From Hymenobacter sp. BT18 (GTDB taxonomy: Bacteria > Bacteroidota > Bacteroidia > Cytophagales > Hymenobacteraceae), in assembly GCF_012273015.1 (NCBI RefSeq), contig NZ_CP050954.1, positions 124,001 through 188,000 on the forward strand: a stretch of 64,000 nt of DNA, written 5' to 3'. Below, in pieces: positions 42,591 through 51,555 of this stretch. Below the pieces are notes generated by a model. The model searched no databases, was not told where the DNA came from, and saw only the letters and a list, made by a program, of their open reading frames with translations. The stretch's first letter is position 1. Each line of letters opens with the position of its first letter. The position numbers and the translations under genes are program-made.

Positions 42591-42830
42591 CTAGGTTTTC
42601 GGCTTGCTTTTATCTGATTTGTGGCGCCCGTCTTTCTGATCGTGCACTTTGATTTTTTCGCCGATGGCGGGGTTCTGTTTTTTCCAGAGCGGCTGCCCCC
42701 GGTAACGCACCCCATTGTGGGGATGCGCCTTGCGGGTATGGCAGGAAGCAATGGGGCAAGTACGGCAGGAAGCTGCCAGCAACACGACTATCAGCGCCGC
42801 GCCGGCACGAACAAATAAGCGACTAATCAT
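42591..42830 (-). CDS. Small lipoprotein, translationally coupled to HD hydrolase gene
   Basis: 79 residues. A hydrophobic N-terminus (LFVRAGAALIVVLLAASC) ends in a lipobox-type AASC at residue 22. The mature part is short, basic and has Cys residues (CRTCPIASC) and a Lys-rich end. Its ATG overlaps the stop codon of the HD-domain gene upstream (ATGA), indicating translational coupling. No family is recognised; the short basic mature part could bind peptidoglycan or nucleic acid, but that is speculation. Confidence 0.65.
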   Translation of the reverse strand: MISRLFVRAGAALIVVLLAASCRTCPIASCHTRKAHPHNGVRYRGQPLWKKQNPAIGEKIKVHDQKDGRHKSDKSKPKT

Positions 42831-43537
42831 GAAGTAAAAGTACGATTCGTGACGGGGTTATCCAGGGCCGGCGCCAGGTCGCGTCCCTCCCACTCACTGA
42901 GGAACTGCGCGAGAAAGTCTTCCATGAACTGCTGGCGCTGCCGGGCCACCCGGCGCGCGGCCGCGGTATGCAGCCGCTCGTGCAGGAACAGCAGCTTTTC
43001 GTAGAAGTGGTTGATGGTGGGCCCCGCGTTTTTCTTGTAACTCTCGAACGAGTCGTGCACCACGGGCGGTACACTGGGGTCGTGCAAAGGCCGGCCTTTG
43101 TGGCCCCCATAGGCAAACGCGCGGGCGACGCCAATGGCGCCAATGGCATCGAGGCGGTCGGCGTCCTGCACCAGCTCCCCTTCCGGCGTGCTCATCGGGG
43201 TGGGCACGCCCAGGCCTTTAAAGCTGATTTCCCGGATAATCGTTTCTATGTGCGAAATAACCGGCTCTTCTACGGCCAGTTCCTGCAGCCAGGCCCGGGC
43301 GGCCCGGGGACCCGCCTCTTCGTCTCCGTCGTGGAATTTCCAGTCGGCCACATCGTGCAGCAAGGCGGCCAGCTCCGTCACCACAGGATCGGCACCGGGT
43401 GTTTCCTGGGCCAGGGCGCGGGCCACCTGCCAAACTCGGCGGATGTGCTCCCAGTCGTGCCCGGAGCCTTCGTGCAGAAATTTCTCCCGCACGAAATCGG
43501 CCGTGCGGGCAATCAGATGGGAAGAAGATAGGGACAT
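42827..43537 (-). CDS. HD-domain phosphohydrolase (YedJ-like)
   Basis: 236 residues. The metal-binding HD signature is complete: H27 in GSGHDWEHIRRVW, the HD pair in AALLHDVADWKFHDGD, and the distal Asp in QDADRLDAIGAIGVARAF. The overall layout fits the YedJ/YpgQ-like HD hydrolases, some of which hydrolyse nucleoside triphosphates. Cytoplasmic. The stop overlaps the start of a small lipoprotein gene. The C-terminal 30 residues are diverged. Confidence 0.85.
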   Translation of the reverse strand: MSLSSSHLIARTADFVREKFLHEGSGHDWEHIRRVWQVARALAQETPGADPVVTELAALLHDVADWKFHDGDEEAGPRAARAWLQELAVEEPVISHIETIIREISFKGLGVPTPMSTPEGELVQDADRLDAIGAIGVARAFAYGGHKGRPLHDPSVPPVVHDSFESYKKNAGPTINHFYEKLLFLHERLHTAAARRVARQRQQFMEDFLAQFLSEWEGRDLAPALDNPVTNRTFTS

Positions 43538-43626
43538 AGCCAGCAGTAGCCTCAGTGAGCTGCAAAAGAACGGAACCGCGCGCAGACTATTGCCGCCGAC
43601 GCCCTCTTGCCTAAACCCTGACCCAG

Positions 43627-45036
43627 CTACTGAATAAAGCCCGGGCGAATCATGTTCTCGAAGGTGAAGATTTCATCCCACTTTTCCTGGGTCAGCAACT
43701 GGCGCTCCGTCACGGCAATGGCGTACACGGACTTATCCGTGCGCAAAGCTTCCTTGGCAATTTCGGCCGCGGTTTCGTAGCCCAGCACGGGGTTTAGCTG
43801 CGTAACGATGCCAATGCTGTTGCGCACCAGCTCCTCGGCCCGCTGCGCATTGGCTGTAATGCCCACCACGCACTTCTCGCGCAGGGTGTGGCAGGCATTG
43901 GTGAGGTAGGAAATAGAGGTAAACAGGGCAAAGGAAATAACCGGCTCCATTACATTCAATTGTAGCTGGCCCGCTTCCGCTGCCATGGTCACCGTCAGGT
44001 CGGCCCCAATAACGTAGAATGCCGTTTGGTTGACTACTTCTGGCACCACCGGGTTTACTTTGCCCGGCATAATGCTGGAGCCCGGCTGCAGGGGCGGCAG
44101 GTTGATTTCGAACAGCCCCGTACGCGGCCCGGAGGAAAGCAGGCGCAAATCGTTACATATTTTGGAAAGCTTCACGGCAGTCCGCTTGAGCACGCCCGAA
44201 AGCTGGACGTAGGCTCCGGTATCGTAGGTGGCCTCAATCAGGTCGCCGGCTAGTTTCAGGTCCAGCCCGGTGATGGTGCGCAGGTGCTGCGTAACCAGCT
44301 CCGCGTAGCCAGACGGGGCATTTACCCCAGTACCAATGGCGGTAGCGCCCATGTTGATTTCACTGATGAGCTGGCGGCTGTCTTCGATGCGCAGCAGCTC
44401 TTCGCGCAGGTTGGTGGCAAAGGCCTTGAACTCGTCGCCCATGCTCATGGGTACGGCATCCTGGAGTTGGGTGCGCCCCATCTTGAGCACATTCCGAAAC
44501 TCCTCGCCTTTTTGCGCAAATGCCTCGGCCAATTCCGACAGAGCCTGCCCGTAGCCCACCAGCTTATTGCTGAGTGCTACCCGGAAAGCCGTCGGATAGG
44601 CGTCATTCGTCGACTGCGAGCAGTTGACGTGGTTGTTGGGGTGGCAGAACTCGTACTGGCCTTTCGGGTGGCCCATGATTTCCAGCGCCACGTTGGCAAT
44701 GACCTCGTTGGCGTTCATATTGACGGAAGTGCCCGCGCCGCCCTGAATCATGTCCGTCAGGAATTGGTTGTCGAACTCCCCCGTAATAACCCGGTCGCAG
44801 GCCTGCGCAATGGCTGCCGCAATGGAAGCGTCGAGCACGCCCAGCTCCTGATTTGCCAGAGCCGCCGCCTTTTTCACGTACGCCAGCGCCTGCACAAACA
44901 GCGGTTCCGTTTTCAGGGGAATACCCGTAATCCGAAAGTTTTCGATGGCCCGCAGCGTCTGAATGCCGTAATAAGCATCCTCCGGAATGGTACGTTCACC
45001 AAGAAAGTCGTGTTCAAGTCGGGAGGCAGCAGCCAT
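43627..45036 (-). CDS. aspA: Aspartate ammonia-lyase
   Basis: 469 residues, usual for AspA. The superfamily signature GSSIMPGKVNP is near residue 320, and the AspA-type substrate residues appear in TSVNMNANEVIAN and SQSTNDAYPTAFR. GATAIGTGVNAP also fits AspA, where fumarase C has a closely similar loop; AspA is favoured by IPEDAYYGIQTLRAIENF at the N-terminus. It converts L-aspartate to fumarate and ammonia. Single gene in its orientation between tRNA-Thr (same strand, upstream) and the HD hydrolase. Confidence 0.92.
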   Translation of the reverse strand: MAAASRLEHDFLGERTIPEDAYYGIQTLRAIENFRITGIPLKTEPLFVQALAYVKKAAALANQELGVLDASIAAAIAQACDRVITGEFDNQFLTDMIQGGAGTSVNMNANEVIANVALEIMGHPKGQYEFCHPNNHVNCSQSTNDAYPTAFRVALSNKLVGYGQALSELAEAFAQKGEEFRNVLKMGRTQLQDAVPMSMGDEFKAFATNLREELLRIEDSRQLISEINMGATAIGTGVNAPSGYAELVTQHLRTITGLDLKLAGDLIEATYDTGAYVQLSGVLKRTAVKLSKICNDLRLLSSGPRTGLFEINLPPLQPGSSIMPGKVNPVVPEVVNQTAFYVIGADLTVTMAAEAGQLQLNVMEPVISFALFTSISYLTNACHTLREKCVVGITANAQRAEELVRNSIGIVTQLNPVLGYETAAEIAKEALRTDKSVYAIAVTERQLLTQEKWDEIFTFENMIRPGFIQ

Positions 45037-45248
45037 AAGGTTGATCGTAGGTGGGTTGATGCGTATCTCCTACGGCCGGGGTTGTCCTGGCGTTGGCTTA
45101 TCCCCACCCCAACCTGGCATCTGAACCCACTCCGTACCCAAAACACCACATGGGCCCCAACTAATAGTGCTTCCACCAGCCGGTCCGTTCTCATGGCGCT
45201 ACTGGCCCGCGGCCGCCAAGTAGTAGGTACGCTTGGCGTCGCAACACG

Positions 45249-45287
45249 AAAAAGCCCTTCGCAAATCCAGGATTTACAAAGGGCTTT
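45249..45287 (-). terminator. Terminator downstream of tRNA-Thr
   Basis: Arms AAAGCCCTT and AAGGGCTTT plus inner CAAATCC/GGATTT pairing; on the minus strand the stem is followed by TTTTTCG. Lies 11 bp past the tRNA 3' end. Confidence 0.75.
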
Positions 45288-45297
45288 CGGAGTTAAG

Positions 45298-45370
<73 letters not shown>

Positions 45371-45703
45371 GTTAAATATGACGCAAACCTACTGTATGCG
45401 CTGGTAAGAGCCAAATTTTACCGAAGAAAATACGCTCACAATTGCCAGCCGGCCGGAATCATCGACCCTAACTTCTTTAGCGGTAAAGACATGCCGGTGC
45501 AGCTCTACTGCAAATTTTGAGTGGTTTCCCCGCGCAGTTGGGCATGGGAATTGGTACGCGGCCGACTTCGCCCGGAATCATAGCAGCCTACGGCAGTTTC
45601 TGGCCCGCTTTGCCAGTAGGCCGATTCCAGAAGCTGTACCCATCCGGTTAATGGCCTATAACTGGAAGCTAAACGCACAGTAGCTGCGGCTAGCATACCA
45701 GTT
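45371..45703. other. Gap upstream of tRNA-Thr with a start-less open frame
   Basis: The gap has one open plus-strand frame at 45408-45683 (91 codons ending in YNWKLNAQ then TAG), but without any ATG, GTG or TTG near its beginning. It could be the tail of a decayed gene or chance. No second tRNA is visible. Confidence 0.35.
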
Positions 45704-45746
45704 AAAAGACGACAACCCGCCCTGAATCAGGACGGGTTGTCGTTTT
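45704..45746 (-). terminator. Terminator of the DUF349 gene
   Basis: Arms ACGACAACCCG and CGGGTTGTCGT with a 13-base centre, A-rich on one side and TTTT on the other; symmetrical, but positioned just past the minus-strand DUF349 stop. Confidence 0.8.
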
Positions 45747-45764
45747 GGTTATTACGGGAATCGG

Positions 45765-48062
45765 CTAGCTACGAATTACTTTCAGCTGGCGCTTAAGCCC
45801 CTCGATGCGCTGCTGGGCTTCGTCGATGCGGCCCTGGTATTCCTGGCGCAGCTGACCGGCATTCTTGGACCGGGCAAAAAACTCCAGATTGGTTTTCAGG
45901 GTAGAAATATCGTTTTCCAGCTCGTTGATGTCGCGGCGCAGCGCCTGTTCTTTCTTGTATAGCTGCTGGGTATCGGCGGAAGCTTTGAGGCGGTCTACCT
46001 GCAGTTGGAACAGCAAATCGGAGCGCTCGGCGTAGGAAAGCCCCGGTAAAGTATCCAGGTACTTGCCCATCAGGGCCTGGAAGCGGCCTTCCGCACGTTC
46101 GGCATCAGCCCGGGGGCCACTACCGGCCGAAGCCTGCCACTCGCTTACCAGTTCGCGGAAGCCTTCCAAGGTGCCTGGCGTATCCGGCGTGAGGGCGTCC
46201 ACGGTGGTGGCAATCTGCTCAAGGCGGCCGGCCTGCTCTTTGGAAAGCTGCTGAGCCTGGTGCTCCCGCTGCCGGACTTCCTCATGCTTACGCTCAAAGA
46301 AAGCATCACAAGCCGTGCGAAACCGGTTCCAGATTTTATCCGACAGTTTTTCCGGCACGCGGCCAATGGTTTTCCAGTCTTTCTGCAGGCGAATCACAAT
46401 TTCGCGGCCCTCCTCCCAATTTGGGTTTTGCAGGGCGGCCTCGGCCTGGTCAATCAGCTCCTGCTTGCGCTTGAGGTTGGCGTTCTTTTCCTCATCCAGG
46501 GCTTTGAAGAACTGGTTTTTGCGCTGAAAGAAGCCTTTGTAAGCGCCCCAGAACTGCTTGTTGATCTGCTCGGCTTTTTCCCGAGGCACCAACCCGGCAG
46601 CATCCCAGGCTTCTTTCAGCTTCTGCAGCGCGTCGGTCTGGCTGCGCCACTCGTTCACGCGGTCGGTGTGAAACTCGGCGAAGGGCTTGATCAGCGCCAG
46701 AATTTCCGCCTTGCGGGTCAGGTTAGCATTTTCCTGCGCCGAGCGGGCATTGAGAAATTCCTTTTTACGATCATGCACCTTTTCCGACGCCGCCAGAAAC
46801 CGGTTCCAGACGGCGTCGCGCTGCTCCTGGGGCACCGGGCCGATGTGCTTCCACTCCTCGTGCAACTGGCGCAGTTCCTGCAGGGCTTTGTTGATGCTGG
46901 CTTGCTGCCCGAGGGCTTCGGCGCGCGTCACCAGGGCTTCCTTGGCCTCGAGGTTACGACGGCGGTCCAGCTCCTTCATTTCAAAGAAGAGGCCGCGGTT
47001 GTTATAGAAGATATCCAGCAGGGCGTGGTAGCTGTTCCACAGCTCCTGCGCTTCCTTCTGAGGCACGGGGCCCGTAGCCTTCCAGTCGTTTTGCAGGGCC
47101 TTGATGCGGGCGGAGCTGTCCTTGGTTTCGGCCGACTCCACCAGGCTGCGCAGCTGCGACAACAGATACTGCTTGTGGGTGAGGTTCTTAGCCCGCTGCT
47201 CGTCTTCCGCTTTCGCATCACGGGTGCGACTTTCCCGGAACTCCTGCAGGGCTTTCACCACTTCGGCGTGCCCCTCTGGCCCGGCGTAGGCAAAGTCATC
47301 GGCCTCGCCCCCATTGGCAATAAACTGCTGCCGGGCCGCGGCGCGCTCGGCGGCCAGGGCGGTTTCGTACTGGCGGTTGAGGTCAAAAATCTGCTTGCGG
47401 TTCTGGCGGGCATCGGAGCGGCGCAGCAAAGAGAGCAGAAACGCCCCCTGCGCCGGCAGATCCAGAGTAGCAAAATCGGGGGCGGCCGTTTCAGGCACGT
47501 AGTCTTCCTCCTCCTCCCCGGCTACTTCCGGCACCCCAGGTGTAGCCTGCGCAGAAACCTCTGCTACCGAAGAAATGGGGCTTTCGACAGCAGTTGCTTC
47601 CGGGGCCGCACCAGCGCCATCGGCCTCAGCCCCGGGGGCAGGAACCTCAGCGGCTAACTCAGTCGGCGCGGCTTCAACCGTTGCTAAGGGCTCCGGCTGA
47701 GCTTCCGGTGTAGTTTCGTCGGCCAGGATTTCTTCGTTTTGCGTACCGGTATGCTCCTGGGCCCGGCGTTGCGGTTCCGAAGGGGCCTCGGCTGGTTCGG
47801 CCGAAGCATTCGGGCTGGGCAGGGCTTGTTCCAGGGTAGCGGCAGCCGGTTCGGCCGTGCCGCCGCCGGGAGCGGCGGGTTCGGCAATGGGCGGCGTACC
47901 CTGGGTGGGCTGCTCGGTAATCTCACTGGTCACGGGAGGCGCAGCCGCAGGCTGTTTGGCGCTGATTTCGGCCAAGCGGCGCTCCAGAATGCTCATTGGC
48001 GACTCTGCCTCGGGTTGACCGGCAGCGTTGTTGGGGACGGGGTGTTCGTTTTCAGGTACCAT
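45765..48062 (-). CDS. DUF349-repeat protein with long disordered N-terminus
   Basis: 765 residues. Residues 1-205 are Ala/Pro/Glu-rich and without fold. From about residue 230 on, several DUF349 repeats of about 70 residues follow, each with a W...G.VP core: NDWKATGPVPQKEAQELW, EEWKHIGPVPQEQRDAVW, EAWDAAGLVPREKAEQI, KDWKTIGRVPEKLSDKIW. The C-terminal 70 residues are a coiled coil (NELENDISTLKTNLEFFARS). DUF349 proteins are widespread helical proteins of unknown biochemical role in Bacteroidota and Actinobacteria. It lies 57 bp downstream of yqgE on the same strand. Confidence 0.88.
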   Translation of the reverse strand: MVPENEHPVPNNAAGQPEAESPMSILERRLAEISAKQPAAAPPVTSEITEQPTQGTPPIAEPAAPGGGTAEPAAATLEQALPSPNASAEPAEAPSEPQRRAQEHTGTQNEEILADETTPEAQPEPLATVEAAPTELAAEVPAPGAEADGAGAAPEATAVESPISSVAEVSAQATPGVPEVAGEEEEDYVPETAAPDFATLDLPAQGAFLLSLLRRSDARQNRKQIFDLNRQYETALAAERAAARQQFIANGGEADDFAYAGPEGHAEVVKALQEFRESRTRDAKAEDEQRAKNLTHKQYLLSQLRSLVESAETKDSSARIKALQNDWKATGPVPQKEAQELWNSYHALLDIFYNNRGLFFEMKELDRRRNLEAKEALVTRAEALGQQASINKALQELRQLHEEWKHIGPVPQEQRDAVWNRFLAASEKVHDRKKEFLNARSAQENANLTRKAEILALIKPFAEFHTDRVNEWRSQTDALQKLKEAWDAAGLVPREKAEQINKQFWGAYKGFFQRKNQFFKALDEEKNANLKRKQELIDQAEAALQNPNWEEGREIVIRLQKDWKTIGRVPEKLSDKIWNRFRTACDAFFERKHEEVRQREHQAQQLSKEQAGRLEQIATTVDALTPDTPGTLEGFRELVSEWQASAGSGPRADAERAEGRFQALMGKYLDTLPGLSYAERSDLLFQLQVDRLKASADTQQLYKKEQALRRDINELENDISTLKTNLEFFARSKNAGQLRQEYQGRIDEAQQRIEGLKRQLKVIRS

Positions 48063-48119
48063 AAGTTCAGGGACAATGTCCGCACGGGGCGGACAATACA
48101 GACAAGCGGCGGCGTTGGG

Positions 48120-48686
48120 TTAGTTGAGCCGCGGGTCCAGCGGGTAGTTTGACAGCATGCGGTAGCGGCCGCCCTTCTCCCGCAAAATAGCTTGCCAGAG
48201 GGCATCACTAGTCAAAGTAAATACTTTCCCGGCAGCATTAGGATGCACTATCCAAACATTTTCCTGCACCTCGCTGGCCAGCTGCCCCGCCGTCCAGCCG
48301 GAATAGCCCACGTACAGGCGTATTTGCCCGGGAGCCAGCTCCCCGCTAAGCAGCAACCCCAGGACGACTGCAAAGTCGCCGCCCCAGTACACGTTGTCGC
48401 CCACTGGCGCGGCTCCCGGCACGTCGGCCCGCTGGTGCAAATAGTGCAGGGAATCGGGCTGGACGGGGCCGCCCAGGCCCAGCGGAATCTGCCCGACGGC
48501 AGTGTCCGCCGAGTCCGGCAGCTCCAGCACGTCGCCCAGCACCAGGGTAGACGGGCGGTTGAGCACCAGGCCAAACGTTCCTTCGGCCTCCGCGTGCTGG
48601 CACAGCAGCACCACGGTACGCTCGAAGTTGGGGTCGCCCAGGAAGGGCTGGGATATCAGCAAGCTGCCGGAAGTCAGGGAAGCCAT
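48120..48686 (-). CDS. YqgE/AlgH family protein
   Basis: 188 residues from ATG 48686. Family landmarks: the N-terminal GSLLISQPFLGDPNFERTVV, LLCQHAEAEGTFGLVLNRP, GGPVQPDSLHYLH and VGYSGWTAGQLASEVQEN. The fold is known from structures, but the function is not established; the AlgH name comes from alginate regulation in Pseudomonas. ATG is preferred to a TTG two codons upstream. It is probably co-transcribed with the DUF349 gene and diverges from the large membrane protein at 48886. Confidence 0.9.
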   Translation of the reverse strand: MASLTSGSLLISQPFLGDPNFERTVVLLCQHAEAEGTFGLVLNRPSTLVLGDVLELPDSADTAVGQIPLGLGGPVQPDSLHYLHQRADVPGAAPVGDNVYWGGDFAVVLGLLLSGELAPGQIRLYVGYSGWTAGQLASEVQENVWIVHPNAAGKVFTLTSDALWQAILREKGGRYRMLSNYPLDPRLN

Positions 48687-48885
48687 ACGCAAACGGGTTT
48701 AAAGCGCAAGATAGCCGGACCGGGAAAAGCCGGCTACCGCTAGGAAGTACGAGGCACGGGGGGCACCAGGTTATAGTGCTGGTTGCCGGAGGAAGAAAGC
48801 AGTGACGCGGCATGTTCGGCACTGGGTAACGCTAGGCGGCTGCTTTTTACCGAATATTGCAGCCGTTTCCAATTCGATAAGAACC

Positions 48886-50787
48886 ATGCTATCTACCTCC
48901 GCCAACCCGCCGGCCAGCTCCCTGGTTTCCCGGTGGGTGGGGCCCGTCGGCGTACTGCTACAACTGCTGCTGGTGCTCTATACGTTTCATATCGTCATTT
49001 TTCATCCCGGCGAAAACCTGATTGTCGACCACTACGACGGGATTAAGAGCTACTATTCCGTGGAAATGTTTCTGCGGCAGCCCCTCTCCGATGGCATGGT
49101 CATGACGGGCCACAACTACCCGTTCGGGGAATACATGTACTACACCGATAGTACGCCCCTGCTCAGCGAAGCCCTGCACGTGCTGGTACGCATTTTCCCC
49201 GGCCTACTGCCCTACGGGCTGTATATCTACGACCTGGTCATCCTCAGCGGGCTGGTGCTGGCCACCGGGCTGCTGCACCGCATTCTGCGGCCTTGGCGGC
49301 TGCCCGTGGTCCTGCACCTGCTGGCCTGCCTGGCTTTGCCCTGGTTGTCGCCGCAAACTATCCGGTTGCAGGTGGGCCACATGAGTTTGTCGTACGCCCC
49401 CGCCGTACTTATAGCGGTGTGGGCCCTGCAGGAAATCTATAGCCGGCACGCGGCCGGACGGCCCCTGCGTGGCTGGCTGCTGGTGCTGGGAGCCAGCATT
49501 TTCGTAACGTCCTTCTGGCACTTTTACTACCTGGCTATTCTGGGGGCGCTGGTGGGCTTGTTTGCCGTGGTGTGGGGCCTGGACCTGTACCGCGCCAACC
49601 GCCCCTGGTGGCCCGTAGTTTCGCGCCTGCTGCTCACCCTGGCCGTGGCCGGGGCCATTACGGGCCTCACGCTTATTCTGCTGGACGGGCGGTACTCGGA
49701 GCGGCCCACTGGCAGTAATGGCTACGACTGGATTGGCTGGAAGCTGCATTTCCGCGCCTTCTTCCAGGCCCCGGGCGAAAACCACTTCCGCTTCCTGTTC
49801 GACCCCACCGAGAGCGTGCCCTACGAGTCGGCGGCGTACCTGGGCGCCATGGTGCTGTACACGCTGGTGGTGTGGCTGGGCCTGCGCCTGTTCAAGCGCC
49901 AGCCCCAGACCAACATGCAGGCCGACGTGTACGGGCGCTTTCTGGGGCTGCTGGTGCTGGCCAGCATTCCCATGGTGTTTATGGCCCTGGGGGAACGGTA
50001 CGAGCTGCAAGACGGTGCCTACGTCATCCACAACTACTTCAACCCCTTGTTCTGGCTGCATAAAATCACCGAGCGGGTTACGCAGTTCCGGGCCATCGGG
50101 CGGTACGTATGGCCGTTCTGGTGGGCCCTGAATCTGCTGGTGGTCTGGCTGCTGGCCCAGTGGGGCCGCCGCGCAACCCTACTGCCCGTGCGGGTGCTGG
50201 CCGTGGTGCTGGCTTTGCTGCTGATACCCGACCTGGCCGCCGCTGTGCGCTTTTACCGCAAGTTCACCCAACGCCCCAACCTGCTCACGTGGCCGGCTGC
50301 CCGCACCGACATGGACCGCCTGACTTCCGGCCTGCCCCTGAGTCAGTACCAGGCTATTCTACCGATTCCCTACTACCACGCGGGCTCCGAGGGCGACTAC
50401 AGCTATACAGTGGACCCGGACGACCCGCACTGCAACCATACCTACCAGCTTTCGGTGCTCACGAACCTGCCTTTGATGAGCCATAAAGCGGTGCGCACCC
50501 CCCCGTATCAGGCCCAGCAATTGTACAGCATCTTCAGTACTACCGGCCCCGACCCGGCCCTGCTGGCTCGCCTCGACGAGCGGCCCATCCTCGTATTTCT
50601 GGATAGCACCTACTACAACGGCAGCAACAACTACTACCGCGACAACCTGAAAGACCGCGCCGGCATGCTGGCCGCTTTCGAGCGGGGCGACGACTTCGTG
50701 CGGGAACGGCAGCTGCAGCTGCTTCGCCGCGAAGGGGCCTGGTCGCTCTACGCCTGGTACCCGAAACGAACCGCGCCAAAACCCTGA
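48886..50787 (+). CDS. Large integral membrane protein, GT-C-like
   Basis: 633 residues from ATG 48886; an in-frame GTG at 48802 would add 28 residues without hydrophobic character. About 10-11 hydrophobic helices fill residues 15-470, with a soluble C-terminal domain (about 475-633). The first loop has an acidic motif ([16 protein letters not shown] and [15 protein letters not shown]), the kind of DxD/ExD-containing periplasmic loop found in GT-C glycosyltransferases. Transfer of a lipid-linked sugar is therefore plausible but unproven. It is upstream of pdxH with a 62-bp gap that carries its own promoter-like box. Confidence 0.65.
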   Translation: MLSTSANPPASSLVSRWVGPVGVLLQLLLVLYTFHIVIFHPGENLIVDHYDGIKSYYSVEMFLRQPLSDGMVMTGHNYPFGEYMYYTDSTPLLSEALHVLVRIFPGLLPYGLYIYDLVILSGLVLATGLLHRILRPWRLPVVLHLLACLALPWLSPQTIRLQVGHMSLSYAPAVLIAVWALQEIYSRHAAGRPLRGWLLVLGASIFVTSFWHFYYLAILGALVGLFAVVWGLDLYRANRPWWPVVSRLLLTLAVAGAITGLTLILLDGRYSERPTGSNGYDWIGWKLHFRAFFQAPGENHFRFLFDPTESVPYESAAYLGAMVLYTLVVWLGLRLFKRQPQTNMQADVYGRFLGLLVLASIPMVFMALGERYELQDGAYVIHNYFNPLFWLHKITERVTQFRAIGRYVWPFWWALNLLVVWLLAQWGRRATLLPVRVLAVVLALLLIPDLAAAVRFYRKFTQRPNLLTWPAARTDMDRLTSGLPLSQYQAILPIPYYHAGSEGDYSYTVDPDDPHCNHTYQLSVLTNLPLMSHKAVRTPPYQAQQLYSIFSTTGPDPALLARLDERPILVFLDSTYYNGSNNYYRDNLKDRAGMLAAFERGDDFVRERQLQLLRREGAWSLYAWYPKRTAPKP

Positions 50788-50788
50788 G

Positions 50789-50817
50789 TTGCCCGGCCGG
50801 TTTGACGCCTACCTTTG
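50789..50817 (+). promoter_or_regulatory. Candidate pdxH promoter
   Basis: -7 box TACCTTTG at 50810-50817 and a TTG at 50789-50791, 18 bases apart, match the Bacteroidota promoter pattern; 32 bp before the pdxH ATG. Confidence 0.5.
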
Positions 50818-50849
50818 TCTCACGCTTCTCTTTCATTCCTCTGCCGCTC

Positions 50850-51500
50850 ATGAACGACCACCACCTCGCGGATTTGCGCAAAACCTACGCCCAGCGCAGC
50901 CTTTCGGAAGCCGATGTACAGCCCGAGGCCATTGCCCAGTTTCGGCAATGGCTGGATGAAGCCCTGGGGGCACAAGTAGACGAGCCTACCGCCATGGTAC
51001 TGGCTACCAGCAATGAACAGGGCCAGCCTTCGGCGCGGGTAGTGCTGCTGAAAGGCCTACCTGACGACGCTGGCTTTTTGTTTTTTACCAACTACGATTC
51101 CCGCAAAGGACAGGAGTTGGCCGCTCATCCGCAGGCGGCGCTTACCTTTTTCTGGCCCGGCCTGGAGCGTCAGGTGCGGGTAGAGGGCACCATCGAAAAA
51201 GCCGCCGAAACGGTTTCGACGGAGTATTTCCAAAGCCGCCCCCGGGGCAGCCAGGTGGGCGCCTGGGCTTCTCCGCAAAGCCAGCCGGTGGCCAGCCGGG
51301 AAGAGCTGGAGCAGCGCGAGCAAGCCATTGCTGCCCGATTTGAAGGTCAGGACCCGCTGCCTCGGCCCGCACATTGGGGCGGCTACGTGCTGCGCCCACA
51401 CCGGGTGGAGTTCTGGCAGGGCCGCCCCTCCCGCCTCCACGACCGGATAGTGTATGAGCGCACTGCCGATGGCTGGAAAATCAGCCGGCTGGCACCCTGA
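50850..51500 (+). CDS. pdxH: Pyridoxamine 5'-phosphate oxidase
   Basis: 216 residues, as usual. FMN- and substrate-binding landmarks: [10 protein letters not shown] near residue 60, [27 protein letters not shown], and [16 protein letters not shown] near residue 135, with the C-terminal signature [13 protein letters not shown]. It oxidises PNP and PMP to PLP. ATG 50850 yields [20 protein letters not shown], the standard family start; the in-frame upstream GTG at 50802 would include the promoter box. DUF1015 and maf genes follow. Confidence 0.95.
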   Translation: MNDHHLADLRKTYAQRSLSEADVQPEAIAQFRQWLDEALGAQVDEPTAMVLATSNEQGQPSARVVLLKGLPDDAGFLFFTNYDSRKGQELAAHPQAALTFFWPGLERQVRVEGTIEKAAETVSTEYFQSRPRGSQVGAWASPQSQPVASREELEQREQAIAARFEGQDPLPRPAHWGGYVLRPHRVEFWQGRPSRLHDRIVYERTADGWKISRLAP

Positions 51501-51555
51501 CCTTGCCCGATGTGTCACCTCATCCCGTTACTTTATCACCTCATCCCCCTGAAAA

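Noticed and set aside
46260..47657. 465-codon plus-strand frame over the DUF349 gene
   Set aside because: Shadow of the GC-rich coding strand; the DUF349 repeats are unmistakable on the minus strand.
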